Below are positions 23,739-32,586 of a DNA stretch of 64,000 bases, piece by piece; position 1 is the stretch's first letter, and each line of letters begins with the position of its first letter. A program made the position numbers and the translations under genes. The stretch is from Chitinophaga sp. S165 (GTDB lineage: Bacteria; Bacteroidota; Bacteroidia; Chitinophagales; Chitinophagaceae): the NCBI RefSeq assembly GCF_003182155.1, contig NZ_QGTG01000011.1, positions 39,307-103,306 of the forward strand. The letters run 5' to 3'. The notes below the pieces were generated by a model. The model had not been told where the DNA came from, did no database searches, and saw only the letters and a program-made list of their open reading frames with translations.

Positions 23739-26264
23739 ATGAAATTTGTTTCTCGGAATCCATCCCGAACCCAAACCCGACCTCCTCAAACAAGTAATTC
23801 AGCGCCTTTCTTTTCTAAAGAAAACGGTCAGCATACACAGGCTGAATCTGATAATACGCCTTTTTTTACACCGGCGGTGAAAGAGCCGTTGTTACAGATG
23901 AAGGAAGAAGACACCTTGCCAGACAAGAAGGAAAAACTGCAACTGCAAACCATGGCTGCAGGAGGTAGCGACCATCCGGAAGATAATGATGCTGCATCTT
24001 CAGCAGTTGAGAGCCGCATCAACAATTCAAAAAATGGTGGTACGCCATTGCCGGAATCAGTCAAAGGTGACATGGATAGTGCTTTTGGCGCTGACTTCAG
24101 CGCTGTAAAGATCCATACAGATAGTGACGCAGTGCAGATGAATAAAGATCTGAATGCAAAAGCCTTCACTCATGGCAGCGATATCTATTTTAATGAAGGT
24201 CAGTACGACACAGGCAGTCAGGAAGGTAAACATTTACTGGCGCATGAACTTACACATGTTGTGCAACAGGGTGGTGCTACTTCCGCAAAACAGGAAGCCG
24301 TTACAGAAGCTAAATCACCCAAAATACAACGCAGTATCCTTGATGACGTAAAAGAATACCTGTCAGCAGGCTGGGAATTTATAAAGGGAATAGGCGCCGG
24401 TATCCTTGAATGGTTCGGCGATCTCTTTTCCGGCATTGCCAACCTCGTAGGACAGGCTTTTGAAGGTAATATAGGAGCGCTGCTTGCTGTTGCCGGTATC
24501 ATCATCGTTATTATACTGGCAATTGTTTTCCCGGAAGTGGTCATTCCCGTATTGATAGGTCTCGGTATAGCCATGGGCTTTATATCGATGTCCTACTTCC
24601 TGTATATGATGTTCAGACCGGGACTTACCGCATATGAAAGAGGGAAGTACCTGGGTAAGGCCATTGTGGAAGCTGCCTTGATGGCTTTCAGTATTGCAGA
24701 AGCGCTTCGTTTCGTACAGGTATTTTCACAGATAGCAAGGTTGACGGAAGGAGTGGGGTTACTCCAGAAACTCCGGTTCGTAAGGAACCTGCTTCGTTTC
24801 GGTGAAACCGCCAAAGTATTGGAGCTCTTAACAGAAATAGGGGACATACAGAAAACACTCGATCTGCTCACTATGATCAAAGATGTCAATAAGGTCTCCA
24901 GCCTGATGGCATTGGCAAGAGGTGCAGGCGGTGTAGATGTCTTGCTGGACCTTCTCCGTGTGCCCGGCGTAACTGCAGATGATATCGTAGAATTTATGCG
25001 CTTTGCCGGAATGACCTTGCCCGACCTCAGAACATTGGCTCGTACCCCCGGTATGACGCTCGATAAACTGAGAGCACTGCTTGGTTCGGAACACATGACC
25101 GTTAACATACTGAAAGAATTGCTCGGTCGACCCGCTGTTACGGTCGACACCTTGCTTGAAGTACTCCGTCATCCCGGCATGACGGTACCCGACCTGAGAA
25201 GTTTACTGGCAGAGATGAGCATGACCAAACTCCGGCAATTGCTGAGTGTCAAAACCATGACCGTTGCAATATTAAAAGAGCTGTTGAGTAAACCCGGCGC
25301 CACTGCCGATTCCTTGCTTGCTATGTTAGGAAGGCCAGGCATGACCGTCAGCAGTCTGAGAGAGTTGCTGTCTGCCAACGGAATGACAATGAGCAAACTT
25401 GCAGATCTGTTGGCCGTTGATGGTATGACGATCGCAGAATTGAGAGCACTGCTCCGCCGCACCGGCATGACAACCGATCTGTTGACAGACCTGCTGACCA
25501 GACCGGGCATGACCCTCACTGATCTCAGGAACCTGTTGGCACGACCGGGTATCACACCGGAGATCTTACAGGAATTGCTGGCCCGTGCCGGCATGACCGT
25601 AGCAGACCTGAAAGACTTGCTGGCACTGACAGATGATGTTACGCAACTCCGTAGCCTGCTGAACCTTGTGCCTGATATCCCGACACTGAAAGACTATTTC
25701 GCATTGGCTGGTGGCCACGGACAAGGGGCCCCTTTACTGAACATTTTACAAAAGGCACATGCGTTCGGAGATGTAGCACGGGCAGAAGATCTGCTGATCA
25801 TTGCCGGTGGTAGCGCAAATAAATTTACCGAACTGACAAATGCACTAGGTCACTTCGGACTGGCTACCGCTCCGGGTGGCACACCTGCTGCACTGCACGG
25901 ATATAGTGCACTTAACCTCCGGCATTTCCAGGCAAGGCATACTTACGAATTCTTTGATTTTGCAGGCGTTATCGAAAACAATCCTATCAAGGCATCCAAT
26001 ACGCTCTGGCCTCGCGGTACCGATGTAGCCGTAAAAGTAGAAGAAGCTTTAGCGATCCTGGATGCGACTACGCCGCCAACAAGAATAATACCCTTTTCAA
26101 ATCCACCGTTAATTGTTACTTTGTCCGACGGTACACGCGTACAGATCGGTGCTAATAACGCCAATGCGGTAGGACAGTTCTTCCCGGTACCTGACGCCTC
26201 TAAAGGTATTATTGATTTTACCAGAGATGAAATGCGTGCCTTTAAAAAACTATTATTACCATAA
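23739..26264 (+). CDS. DUF4157 protein with membrane segments and 14-residue repeats
   Basis: 841 residues in four parts. Residues 1-95 are polar and low complexity. A DUF4157 domain (about 100-180) has the metallopeptidase-like HELTHVVQQ with His169, Glu170 and His173. Hydrophobic segments cover about 245-292. Residues 410-631 are sixteen tandem repeats of 14 residues with consensus GMT-xx-LR-x-LLxRP. A unique C-terminal region (632-841) includes RHFQARHTYEFFDF, NTLWPRGTD and a closing VQIGANNANAVGQFFPV. DUF4157 marks many proteins delivered by extracellular contractile injection systems and polymorphic toxins. The C-terminal part loosely resembles EndoU-type nuclease ends, which is only a guess. 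A small gene follows two bases after the stop and could be an immunity protein or chaperone. No injection-system genes are in the window. Confidence 0.85.
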   Translation: MKFVSRNPSRTQTRPPQTSNSAPFFSKENGQHTQAESDNTPFFTPAVKEPLLQMKEEDTLPDKKEKLQLQTMAAGGSDHPEDNDAASSAVESRINNSKNGGTPLPESVKGDMDSAFGADFSAVKIHTDSDAVQMNKDLNAKAFTHGSDIYFNEGQYDTGSQEGKHLLAHELTHVVQQGGATSAKQEAVTEAKSPKIQRSILDDVKEYLSAGWEFIKGIGAGILEWFGDLFSGIANLVGQAFEGNIGALLAVAGIIIVIILAIVFPEVVIPVLIGLGIAMGFISMSYFLYMMFRPGLTAYERGKYLGKAIVEAALMAFSIAEALRFVQVFSQIARLTEGVGLLQKLRFVRNLLRFGETAKVLELLTEIGDIQKTLDLLTMIKDVNKVSSLMALARGAGGVDVLLDLLRVPGVTADDIVEFMRFAGMTLPDLRTLARTPGMTLDKLRALLGSEHMTVNILKELLGRPAVTVDTLLEVLRHPGMTVPDLRSLLAEMSMTKLRQLLSVKTMTVAILKELLSKPGATADSLLAMLGRPGMTVSSLRELLSANGMTMSKLADLLAVDGMTIAELRALLRRTGMTTDLLTDLLTRPGMTLTDLRNLLARPGITPEILQELLARAGMTVADLKDLLALTDDVTQLRSLLNLVPDIPTLKDYFALAGGHGQGAPLLNILQKAHAFGDVARAEDLLIIAGGSANKFTELTNALGHFGLATAPGGTPAALHGYSALNLRHFQARHTYEFFDFAGVIENNPIKASNTLWPRGTDVAVKVEEALAILDATTPPTRIIPFSNPPLIVTLSDGTRVQIGANNANAVGQFFPVPDASKGIIDFTRDEMRAFKKLLLP
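24966..25631 (+). repeat. 42-bp in-frame tandem repeats (16 copies)
   Basis: Each unit encodes 14 residues, mostly starting GMT and holding two leucine clusters; one unit (after LLAEM) has only 12 residues. Sequence varies between copies, so this is an old protein repeat rather than a recent slippage array. Helical pairing into a solenoid is likely. Confidence 0.9.
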
Positions 26265-26266
26265 CG

Positions 26267-26719
26267 ATGATCAATATAACATTTCATATTTACCTCGCCG
26301 GTGGCGAAACCTGGGATGACACGACCCCGCTGCCTGCTCAACTGTTTGATGGTGCTGTAGCATTAGAAGGCGTTTTAAGGATTTTTGACAACGGTATACT
26401 TACCAATGAGATCGAAGACGAGCTTCCTGCCTTGATCAGAAACCTGTGCTTTTCCGTTAGTCGTGATCTGCAACATCAGGATCATGCGGCATATCACTTT
26501 CATAGTTATTTCGGACAGATTGATTTTTCAAAACAGGGAGAACATATATCAGTTGCGGGAAAGGGCATAAATACTGTTACCTATGATGCCCAGGATTTAA
26601 TCGGGGCCTTGCAGAATTGTGGAGAGCGTTTTGTAAGCCTGTTGGAACAGTTGAAAGATACAGTTGAAGAAAAGGCGCCGATAGATAGTATGCTGGAAGC
26701 GATCAGGCTCCCAGGTTAA
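26267..26719 (+). CDS. Small acidic protein, putative partner of the DUF4157 protein
   Basis: 150 residues, soluble, no signal peptide and no recognised family. It starts two bases after the DUF4157 stop, so the two are co-translated. Size, acidity (for example EIEDELPALI and DTVEEKAPID) and position fit an immunity protein or a dedicated chaperone, which is inference from context. A long hairpin follows at 26844 and a convergent gene ends just beyond it. Confidence 0.7.
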   Translation: MINITFHIYLAGGETWDDTTPLPAQLFDGAVALEGVLRIFDNGILTNEIEDELPALIRNLCFSVSRDLQHQDHAAYHFHSYFGQIDFSKQGEHISVAGKGINTVTYDAQDLIGALQNCGERFVSLLEQLKDTVEEKAPIDSMLEAIRLPG

Positions 26720-26843
26720 GAGTAGCATACGCAATTAGAGAGGCTAGACCTTACAGCTAAATAATTTTGTCACTTTCGTAAAGTTGGTAAGCTTTAGAAA
26801 AAAGCATGGCGAGTGATAAAGACCTGACGCTGAAGATAGCGGT

Positions 26844-26889
26844 ATAATTTCAGAAGGCGTACGTGGAAGCGTACGCCTTCTGAAATTAT
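26844..26889. terminator. 19-bp inverted repeat between convergent genes
   Basis: ATAATTTCAGAAGGCGTAC at 26844-26862 and its exact reverse complement at 26871-26889, with an 8-base spacer whose outer G-C also pairs. It lies between the ends of the + gene at 26719 and the - gene at 26901, where a bidirectional terminator is expected. Confidence 0.75.
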
Positions 26890-26900
26890 CGTCACAGCTT

Positions 26901-27137
26901 CTATATGTCAAGCCCGCCGCTTAATGTCTTCACCTCCCTGGAAAGCACACTTTCATATTCCCGGTCCCGGGTTGCTATATCTTCGTATGACCAGATTTCG
27001 TAATGCTCTTTGGTAAAGTAAAAGCGTATCTGAAAATCGCCGGTCTCGCCGTTTCCGGCATTAATATGTGTTACCAGATCAAGGTTAACAATTCTTCCGG
27101 ATGTCTGCTCTGTTGATGATTTAATGAAAGTTGCCAT
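26901..27137 (-). CDS. Small hypothetical protein
   Basis: 78 residues, soluble, with no signal peptide. The sequence looks like a compact alpha/beta domain, with strands around IVNLDLVTHINAG and FQIRFYFTKEHYEIWSY, and is coding-like in composition. No family or function is recognised. It is a stand-alone gene, bounded downstream by the hairpin at 26844. Confidence 0.55.
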   Translation of the reverse strand: MATFIKSSTEQTSGRIVNLDLVTHINAGNGETGDFQIRFYFTKEHYEIWSYEDIATRDREYESVLSREVKTLSGGLDI

Positions 27138-27245
27138 ACTAATAATTTTAAGGGTTCACGAAACATCAGCTTGGTAACGCTATTTACCGTTATGCTAATT
27201 GTTTCTCATCATTCAAAGATGATACCAAACCAATCATGCCAGGTC

Positions 27246-27776
27246 TTATAAAGTATCCAGGAAATCCAGATATTGCGGCACGCTCTTTTCAATCCAGTCG
27301 GCTGAAGTGTTCAGTTCAATCCCATAATACGCAAACAGGGGCCGGTAATCCGCCTTGACATATTCAAAACTAAGTTCGAAGGGGCGCGTCAGATCTTCCA
27401 GGGTATACTTGTACCGTTCCGATGGCCTGTATTCATGCTCATCAATGCCTGCAGATATAGCCAGCGCGACTTTCTTCCCCGAAACTTTATAATCGCTTTT
27501 GCTTCCATATGCCCAGCCATAAGTAAGCACCTCATCTAACCATTTCTTGAATAACGGCGGACAATTGAACCAGTAAAAAGGAAACTGAAATACAATTTTG
27601 TCATATTGTTCAATCAGTTGCTGTTCAGCCTGGACGTCAATTCTTTCATCAGGATAAACTTCATAAAGCTGATGAACTGCATATTTCTCAGGATACTTAT
27701 TGAGTGCTTCAATCCATCTTTTATTAACCGCCGAACTTTTAATATCCGGATGTATAACGACTACCAATGTTTTCAT
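27246..27776 (-). CDS. NAD(P)H-dependent oxidoreductase, flavodoxin-like fold
   Basis: 176 residues, matching the KefF/MdaB/NQO-type Flavodoxin_2 family. The first strand and phosphate-binding start are LVVVIHPDIKSSAVN, and the typical FQFPFYWFNCPPLFKKWLDEV segment contacts the flavin. Expected role is two-electron reduction of quinones or other electrophiles with FMN/FAD. It lies 61 bp downstream of an HxlR regulator on the same strand, an arrangement common for regulators that sense reactive aldehydes or quinones. Confidence 0.92.
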   Translation of the reverse strand: MKTLVVVIHPDIKSSAVNKRWIEALNKYPEKYAVHQLYEVYPDERIDVQAEQQLIEQYDKIVFQFPFYWFNCPPLFKKWLDEVLTYGWAYGSKSDYKVSGKKVALAISAGIDEHEYRPSERYKYTLEDLTRPFELSFEYVKADYRPLFAYYGIELNTSADWIEKSVPQYLDFLDTL

Positions 27777-27837
27777 CTGATTACAATTTTCTGCAGCATA
27801 TCCTTACCCTGGTACCTGGGATATATGGAAACCTGAT

Positions 27838-28188
27838 CTAACTGTTTTCAACAATTACTCTTTTATGCTTTTTACCCCATTCGATCATGTACGTGATTAA
27901 CGTTCCATATTCCTTTGCATATTCTGTGAATTCATACTCAATATTGGTAGATGCATCTACATCAACCTTACGTGTGATTAGTTTGTTTGCCTCTAACTCT
28001 TTTAAATTTAGAGATAACATTCGTTTTGTAATGAATGGAATACTTTGTTCAATATCCGTGAAACGCTTGTTCCCGTTACATATTGAATGAATAATGGGTA
28101 ATTTCCATTTACCTCCGATCACATAGATGGTATCCTGTAAGGCCTTCACGTCTGCTTCGTCTATGTGAATTTTAACATGGTCTTGCAT
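27838..28188 (-). CDS. HxlR-family transcriptional regulator
   Basis: 116 residues with a winged-helix DNA-binding domain. The hallmark segments GGKWKLPIIHSI and ITKRMLSLNLKELEANKLI are present. HxlR regulators act as dimers and often sense electrophiles. It is transcribed divergently from a zinc-free MDR-type oxidoreductase gene, and the 170-bp gap holds a perfect inverted repeat and a duplicated 12-mer. It also leads a minus-strand pair with a flavodoxin-fold reductase. Local DNA is more AT-rich than the NRPS region. Confidence 0.93.
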   Translation of the reverse strand: MQDHVKIHIDEADVKALQDTIYVIGGKWKLPIIHSICNGNKRFTDIEQSIPFITKRMLSLNLKELEANKLITRKVDVDASTNIEYEFTEYAKEYGTLITYMIEWGKKHKRVIVENS

Positions 28189-28221
28189 ATTCTCTGATGA
28201 ATTACTTATTAGTGAAGTTAG

Positions 28222-28324
28222 AAAGTTATACCAGCAAACTGATATTCTGATTTAACGTGTTGTCAGGTTAGGTATCAGCTATGATACTGGTTACAAAGTT
28301 ATACCAATTTGATGATAACTTTGT
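28222..28324. promoter_or_regulatory. Candidate HxlR operators in the divergent promoter region
   Basis: The 12-mer AAAGTTATACCA occurs at 28222-28233 and again at 28295-28306. The second copy is part of a perfect inverted repeat, ACAAAGTTAT (28293-28302), 12-bp spacer, ATAACTTTGT (28315-28324). TAACTTTG inside the right arm (28316-28323) matches the -7 consensus for the rightward gene, so a bound repressor would cover the promoter. TAACTTTC on the minus strand near 28222 could serve the regulator itself. Confidence 0.55.
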
Positions 28325-28358
28325 ACAAGAAGCTTATATAGAAGATATAACAATAACA

Positions 28359-29318
28359 ATGAAAGCAATCATATTAAAAGGACAAGGGGGTGTAGACCAG
28401 CTATCGATGATAGAACTGCCTGTTCCTGAACCGGGGGAAAATGAAGTACTGATCAAAGTTAATGCTATTAGCATAAATCCTACAGATATTTACGCCAGAC
28501 AAAATCCTGCATTGAACTATATTTTTAACAATGAAGATCCAAAAATATTAGGTTGGGATGTTTCCGGTGTCATAGTAGCTTTAGGAGATCAGGTTACCGA
28601 CTTTTATATTGGTGACGCAGTATTCGGACTGCTGAACTTTCCAACACATACCACCCCTGGCCATGCCAAAGCATATGCAGAATATGTAGTAGCTAATAAA
28701 GCTGACATTGTACTAAAACCAGAAAATGTTTCTCATAATGAAGCCGCAGCTGCAGGAATGGCTGCATTAACTACCTGGCAGCCGTTGAGTAGAAAACCGA
28801 TAAAGCCCGGCGACCGTGTTCTGGTGACCGCAGCAGGTGGTGGAGTAGGGCATTTTGCAATACAGTTTGCCAGGCATTTTGGTGCTTATGTTATTGCTTT
28901 GGCATCTGGATCAAAAAAAGAGTTGGTAATGAGTCTTGGTGCAAATGAATTCGTTGACTACCAAAAGACCAGCTTTTTGGATGTAATAGAACCGGTAGAT
29001 TATGTTATTGAGGGACTGCGGGATGAACATATAGAGAAAACTCTTCGCATTGTAAAAAAGGGGGGCACATTGTTGAGCCTATGGTCCCACATTGAAGGAA
29101 GTAAGTGGGAAAAACAAGCTAAAGAACTTGATATACATGCCTTTTATAATGCTGTTGTATCAAGTGGAAAAGATATGATGGCCATTGCCGGTCTACTAAA
29201 GGATGGAGAACTTAAGCCTCATATCTCGAAAACATTTAAACTCGAAGAAATGGCTTTGGCTCACATGGAAATCGAAAAAAATCATACCGCTGGTAAAATT
29301 ATTGTCAATCCTGCCTGA
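28359..29318 (+). CDS. NADP-dependent oxidoreductase (quinone oxidoreductase-like MDR)
   Basis: 319 residues from the ATG at 28359; the longer frame from 28281 would put the promoter and operator inside the gene. It belongs to the zinc-independent medium-chain reductases, with a GroES-like N-terminus (PVPEPGENEVLIKV, NPTDIYARQ) and Rossmann motif AAGGGVGHFAIQFA. The structural zinc cysteines are absent. Expected reaction is NADPH-dependent reduction of quinones or enones. It is divergent from the HxlR gene and probably controlled by it. Confidence 0.92.
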   Translation: MKAIILKGQGGVDQLSMIELPVPEPGENEVLIKVNAISINPTDIYARQNPALNYIFNNEDPKILGWDVSGVIVALGDQVTDFYIGDAVFGLLNFPTHTTPGHAKAYAEYVVANKADIVLKPENVSHNEAAAAGMAALTTWQPLSRKPIKPGDRVLVTAAGGGVGHFAIQFARHFGAYVIALASGSKKELVMSLGANEFVDYQKTSFLDVIEPVDYVIEGLRDEHIEKTLRIVKKGGTLLSLWSHIEGSKWEKQAKELDIHAFYNAVVSSGKDMMAIAGLLKDGELKPHISKTFKLEEMALAHMEIEKNHTAGKIIVNPA

Positions 29319-29412
29319 TTTAAAAACAATAGGTTGTCGACATAACAACCTCATTTGTCTTACATAATTATCTGAAATAAACTATAAAATACAGCATAAA
29401 AAATTAATTAAA

Positions 29413-30162
29413 ATGTCAACATTAAAAGGAAAAGTAGCCTTCGTTACCGGAGGAACCCGTGGAATGGGGAAAGCAATTGTAGAACGCCTGGCGAAAGAAG
29501 GTGCAATGGTAGCTTTCACGTATGTAAACTCAAATGACAGCGCCCGGAAAATTGTATCTGAAATTGTTCAGGCGGGGGGAAAAGCGTTAGCTATAAAAGC
29601 CGACGGAGCAATTAAAGGTGCTGTAGCGAATGCAATTGAAGAGGCAACAGCTACATTTGAAAAGATTGATATATTAGTAAATAATGCGGCAGTATCTGTG
29701 AACGGTCCCATTGAAACGGCTAATGAACGAACCGAAGCATATAATGCCCAAATAGATGTAAACATTCGTTCAGTTGCAGAAGCAGTAAGGACAGCACAAA
29801 AGTATATGCCCGATGGAGGCCGCATTATAAATATTGCTTCCGTTGGAGGGATCAGAATTGGGGGAGCGGGTATGTCAGATTACATTGCGACTAAAGCTGC
29901 GGTTTCGGCTTATACCAGAGGTCTGGCATGGGATCTTGCCCCGAGAAAAATAACGGTGAACAGTGTGGAACCGGGAGCTACCGAGACAGATATGCTGATC
30001 AACGCTGATAAGGCTATTCGCCAGCACCTTATGAATTCTATACCACTGAAACGCTTTGGGCTCCCTGAGGAAATAGCGGGACTGGTTAACTTCCTGGCAG
30101 GAGACGAAGCAGGATATATCACAGGAAGCAGTTTTAAAATAGACGGTGGAATTACTGCCTGA
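29413..30162 (+). CDS. SDR-family oxidoreductase
   Basis: 249 residues. TGGTRGMG near 12-19 binds the cofactor, NNAAVS is near 90, and the catalytic pair is Tyr157 and Lys161 (YIATK). The C-terminal GSSFKIDGG is typical of the FabG-like classical SDRs. It lies 94 bp after the MDR oxidoreductase on the same strand and may be co-regulated by the HxlR protein. It differs in sequence from the SDR at 17.5 kb, so the two are not recent duplicates. Substrate unknown. Confidence 0.93.
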   Translation: MSTLKGKVAFVTGGTRGMGKAIVERLAKEGAMVAFTYVNSNDSARKIVSEIVQAGGKALAIKADGAIKGAVANAIEEATATFEKIDILVNNAAVSVNGPIETANERTEAYNAQIDVNIRSVAEAVRTAQKYMPDGGRIINIASVGGIRIGGAGMSDYIATKAAVSAYTRGLAWDLAPRKITVNSVEPGATETDMLINADKAIRQHLMNSIPLKRFGLPEEIAGLVNFLAGDEAGYITGSSFKIDGGITA

Positions 30163-30281
30163 TTGCGATTGAATTTAACTTCGGTTATATTACAGCGCCC
30201 AATAGGACAAAGTTTACTCAAAGCTTTGTCTTATTGTCATTGAATTTCGGACACTTTAAAAATTCAGCAAAATAAAAAGAA

Positions 30282-30960
30282 TTGAAAATAAAAGTTACAG
30301 TATGTGAACTTAGTAATGATAGAAATCAATTTGCAAAAGATTGGCAACAGCTTCGGGGCTACCTCGCAAATAATAAAACTGATCTGTTACTTTTACCTGA
30401 AATGCCTTTTTATACTTGGTTTGTCAACAATAAGCAGGTATCAGAGAAAATACAGAAGAGAAGTGTGCAGGAACATCAGCTTTGGATAAAGGAAGTAGAA
30501 AAACTTGAAGTAAAATATGTTATTTATTCTGCTCCTGAACTTGCAGGCAGAAAATTCTATAATACAGCCTATATATTCCAAAAAGGGAAAGGACATCAGA
30601 GAATACATACAAAAGCACTATTTCCAGAGGAACCTCATTTAAAAATCCCGTCACTACGGAAAGGAGAATGTAGATATATTATTATGCCCAAGAGCTACAG
30701 GAAAGTCATCTATTGAACAGTGGCTACTTTGTGGAAGAACTTCAGCAATTGTATCAGGAGCATATTGCTTAAGTTCCAACCGATCCGGACACGGAGATAA
30801 TTATTTTGAATGGGGAGGTACAGGCTGGATTATCGAGCCCAGGACAGGTAATTTACTTGATTCTACTAATCAGGAAAGGAAATTTGTTACACTCTCAATA
30901 GATCTGAAAAAAGCAATTGCGGCAAAAAAAGAATATCCACTTAACGTCAGCAACCTTTAG
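30282..30960 (+). pseudogene. Carbon-nitrogen hydrolase (nitrilase family) with internal deletion
   Basis: From a TTG at 30282 the frame encodes the first half of a nitrilase-superfamily protein: the catalytic Glu in LLLLPEMPF and the catalytic Lys in IHTKALFPEEP. The frame then stops at 30716. The C-terminal half continues in another frame from about 30668: VDILLCPRATGKSSIEQW, then SGAYCLSSNRSG, then WGGTGWIIEP, to the stop at 30958. The segment joining the halves, which should hold the nucleophile Cys and about 45-50 residues, is missing. The join near 30660-30670 therefore combines a deletion and a frame change, and the product cannot be active. Confidence 0.8.
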
Positions 30961-31086
30961 AATTGCACGTTTTCTTTAGAGTAAACTTAAATCTGTATTC
31001 ATATCCACCCCTAATCTTTACTTTGTCTGACGGTCGGTTTACAAATAAATATCTTACATTGTTGGAAATCCATAAATTCCTTGTTC

Positions 31087-32523
31087 GTGATTAAATCTAT
31101 CACTCTTTCTATTATAGCAATTTTAATATTCCTGTCTGCGATCGGGCAGGTGAAGAATTTTTCCGCTTCGGGACAGCAGATCACGAAATTCGATCATGCG
31201 GGAAATGCAGTGGACGCACATGATGGAATGATAGCTTATTTCAATGGTACTTATTATTTGTATGGGACCAGCTACGATTGCGGCTTTGAATGGAATAATA
31301 AAATAGCGCCATTTTGTGGGTTCAAAGTATATTCTTCAAAAGATTTAGCCAGTTGGAAGGATGAGGGGTTCCTGTTCGATGCACAGAACCCGGTTTGGCA
31401 AACAAGGTGCGATGGTAAAACTTATGGTTGCTTCAGACCGCATGTGGTCTACAATCGAAAATACGGACAGTACGTACTTTGGATCAATGTTTACGATAAT
31501 GTTATTGGCTATCGTGTGTTCACTGGCAAATCGCCGCTAGGGCCGTTTGTAGAGGTGGCGGAACCTGAACTGGCCACTAACAACAACATGCCTGCAGCCG
31601 GTTTAAATAATGGCGACCACGATCTGTTCGTAGATGACGATGGCACCGCATATCTGGCCCTTACAGACTGGAGGGCCAAAGGGTCAATCGTTATAGAACA
31701 GCTAAAAGACGATTATTTAACTGGCACCGGCAAAATAACAGCTGTAATTACAGACGGTCAGACGGAGGCCCCGGCGCTGTTTAAACGAAATGGAACTTAC
31801 TACGTCACCTATTCTGATCCGAATTGTGGCTATTGTTCAGGAACAGGCACCTCATACAAGTCTGCTTCATCGGTCGCTGGGCCCTGGTCGCCTGCAAGAA
31901 AGATAAGTGACAACTCCTGCGGTGGCCAACCCTCATTTGTATCAACTATAAAACTACGTGAGGATACTATTTTCCTCTATGGAAGTGACTTGTGGAATAA
32001 CGCGGCTAAAAACGAGGCGCTCGCTAATTTTTACTGGGCGCCCCTGTCATTTGATCCAGATGGATCTATTAAGCCGATGGAATGTTTGAAATTTTTCAGG
32101 GTAACGAATAAGAATACGGCTCGAAATGAAGACAGCTCAAAAATATTCAAGGCGGTTTGTGAGATCAAAGGCCAGGACAAAAAAGTACAATCCTTTACAG
32201 CAGATCGCACTGGAAAAATAAACCGCTTCAATTTGACAGTCCTGAAAAGTGGGTATCCAGATGCCGGGTTAATAGTCGATTTCTATGATATTGAAGGCGG
32301 TCAGCACCTTTTTCTAAAATCATATCAGATTTCGACAGATGCGATCGGATGGTCCGCTAAGAACGTAGTTCTCAATCCAGGCATTGAAATAAAGAAAAAC
32401 AGATCGTACCAGTTTGTTCTTCGTACTGAATCAACCACTGGCTGTTTCGGTTATGCGAAGCAGGTGGCGGGCTATGATAGTAACAGCGCACCTGGTGTCA
32501 GGTATAGTTACATAATTGAATAG
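31087..32523 (+). CDS. Secreted glycoside hydrolase family 43 (subfamily 24-like)
   Basis: 478 residues from the GTG at 31087; a TTG two codons earlier is the alternative. The signal peptide is ITLSIIAILIFLSAIG. The propeller domain (about 25-345) shows the GH43 triad in an arrangement like exo-beta-1,3-galactanases: VDAHDGMIAYFNGTYYLYG, NNGDHDLFVDDDGTAYL and TEAPALFKRNGTYY. The last 120 residues form a beta-sandwich-like region, possibly a carbohydrate-binding domain. Several cysteine pairs suggest disulphides. It is not close to the GH43 at 16.4 kb. Galactan side chains of plant arabinogalactan are a plausible substrate, inferred from the motif layout. Confidence 0.85.
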   Translation: MIKSITLSIIAILIFLSAIGQVKNFSASGQQITKFDHAGNAVDAHDGMIAYFNGTYYLYGTSYDCGFEWNNKIAPFCGFKVYSSKDLASWKDEGFLFDAQNPVWQTRCDGKTYGCFRPHVVYNRKYGQYVLWINVYDNVIGYRVFTGKSPLGPFVEVAEPELATNNNMPAAGLNNGDHDLFVDDDGTAYLALTDWRAKGSIVIEQLKDDYLTGTGKITAVITDGQTEAPALFKRNGTYYVTYSDPNCGYCSGTGTSYKSASSVAGPWSPARKISDNSCGGQPSFVSTIKLREDTIFLYGSDLWNNAAKNEALANFYWAPLSFDPDGSIKPMECLKFFRVTNKNTARNEDSSKIFKAVCEIKGQDKKVQSFTADRTGKINRFNLTVLKSGYPDAGLIVDFYDIEGGQHLFLKSYQISTDAIGWSAKNVVLNPGIEIKKNRSYQFVLRTESTTGCFGYAKQVAGYDSNSAPGVRYSYIIE

Positions 32524-32586
32524 AACAAATGCTGCAGGGAATATCCGATCCTTTTATTACTTTTATGGCATATCTATCGCCTGACC

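Noticed and set aside
26806..26847. Short frame of 13 codons beginning MASDKDLTLK
   Set aside because: It looks like the start of a gene but stops at once; too short to support.
28281..28358. N-terminal extension of the MDR oxidoreductase
   Set aside because: It would place the -7 element and inverted repeat inside the gene, and the ATG at 28359 starts the conserved GroES-like domain.
29331..29351. AGGTTGT/ACAACCT hairpin after the MDR gene
   Set aside because: Seven-base stem without a T-run and between probably co-transcribed genes; not convincing as a terminator.
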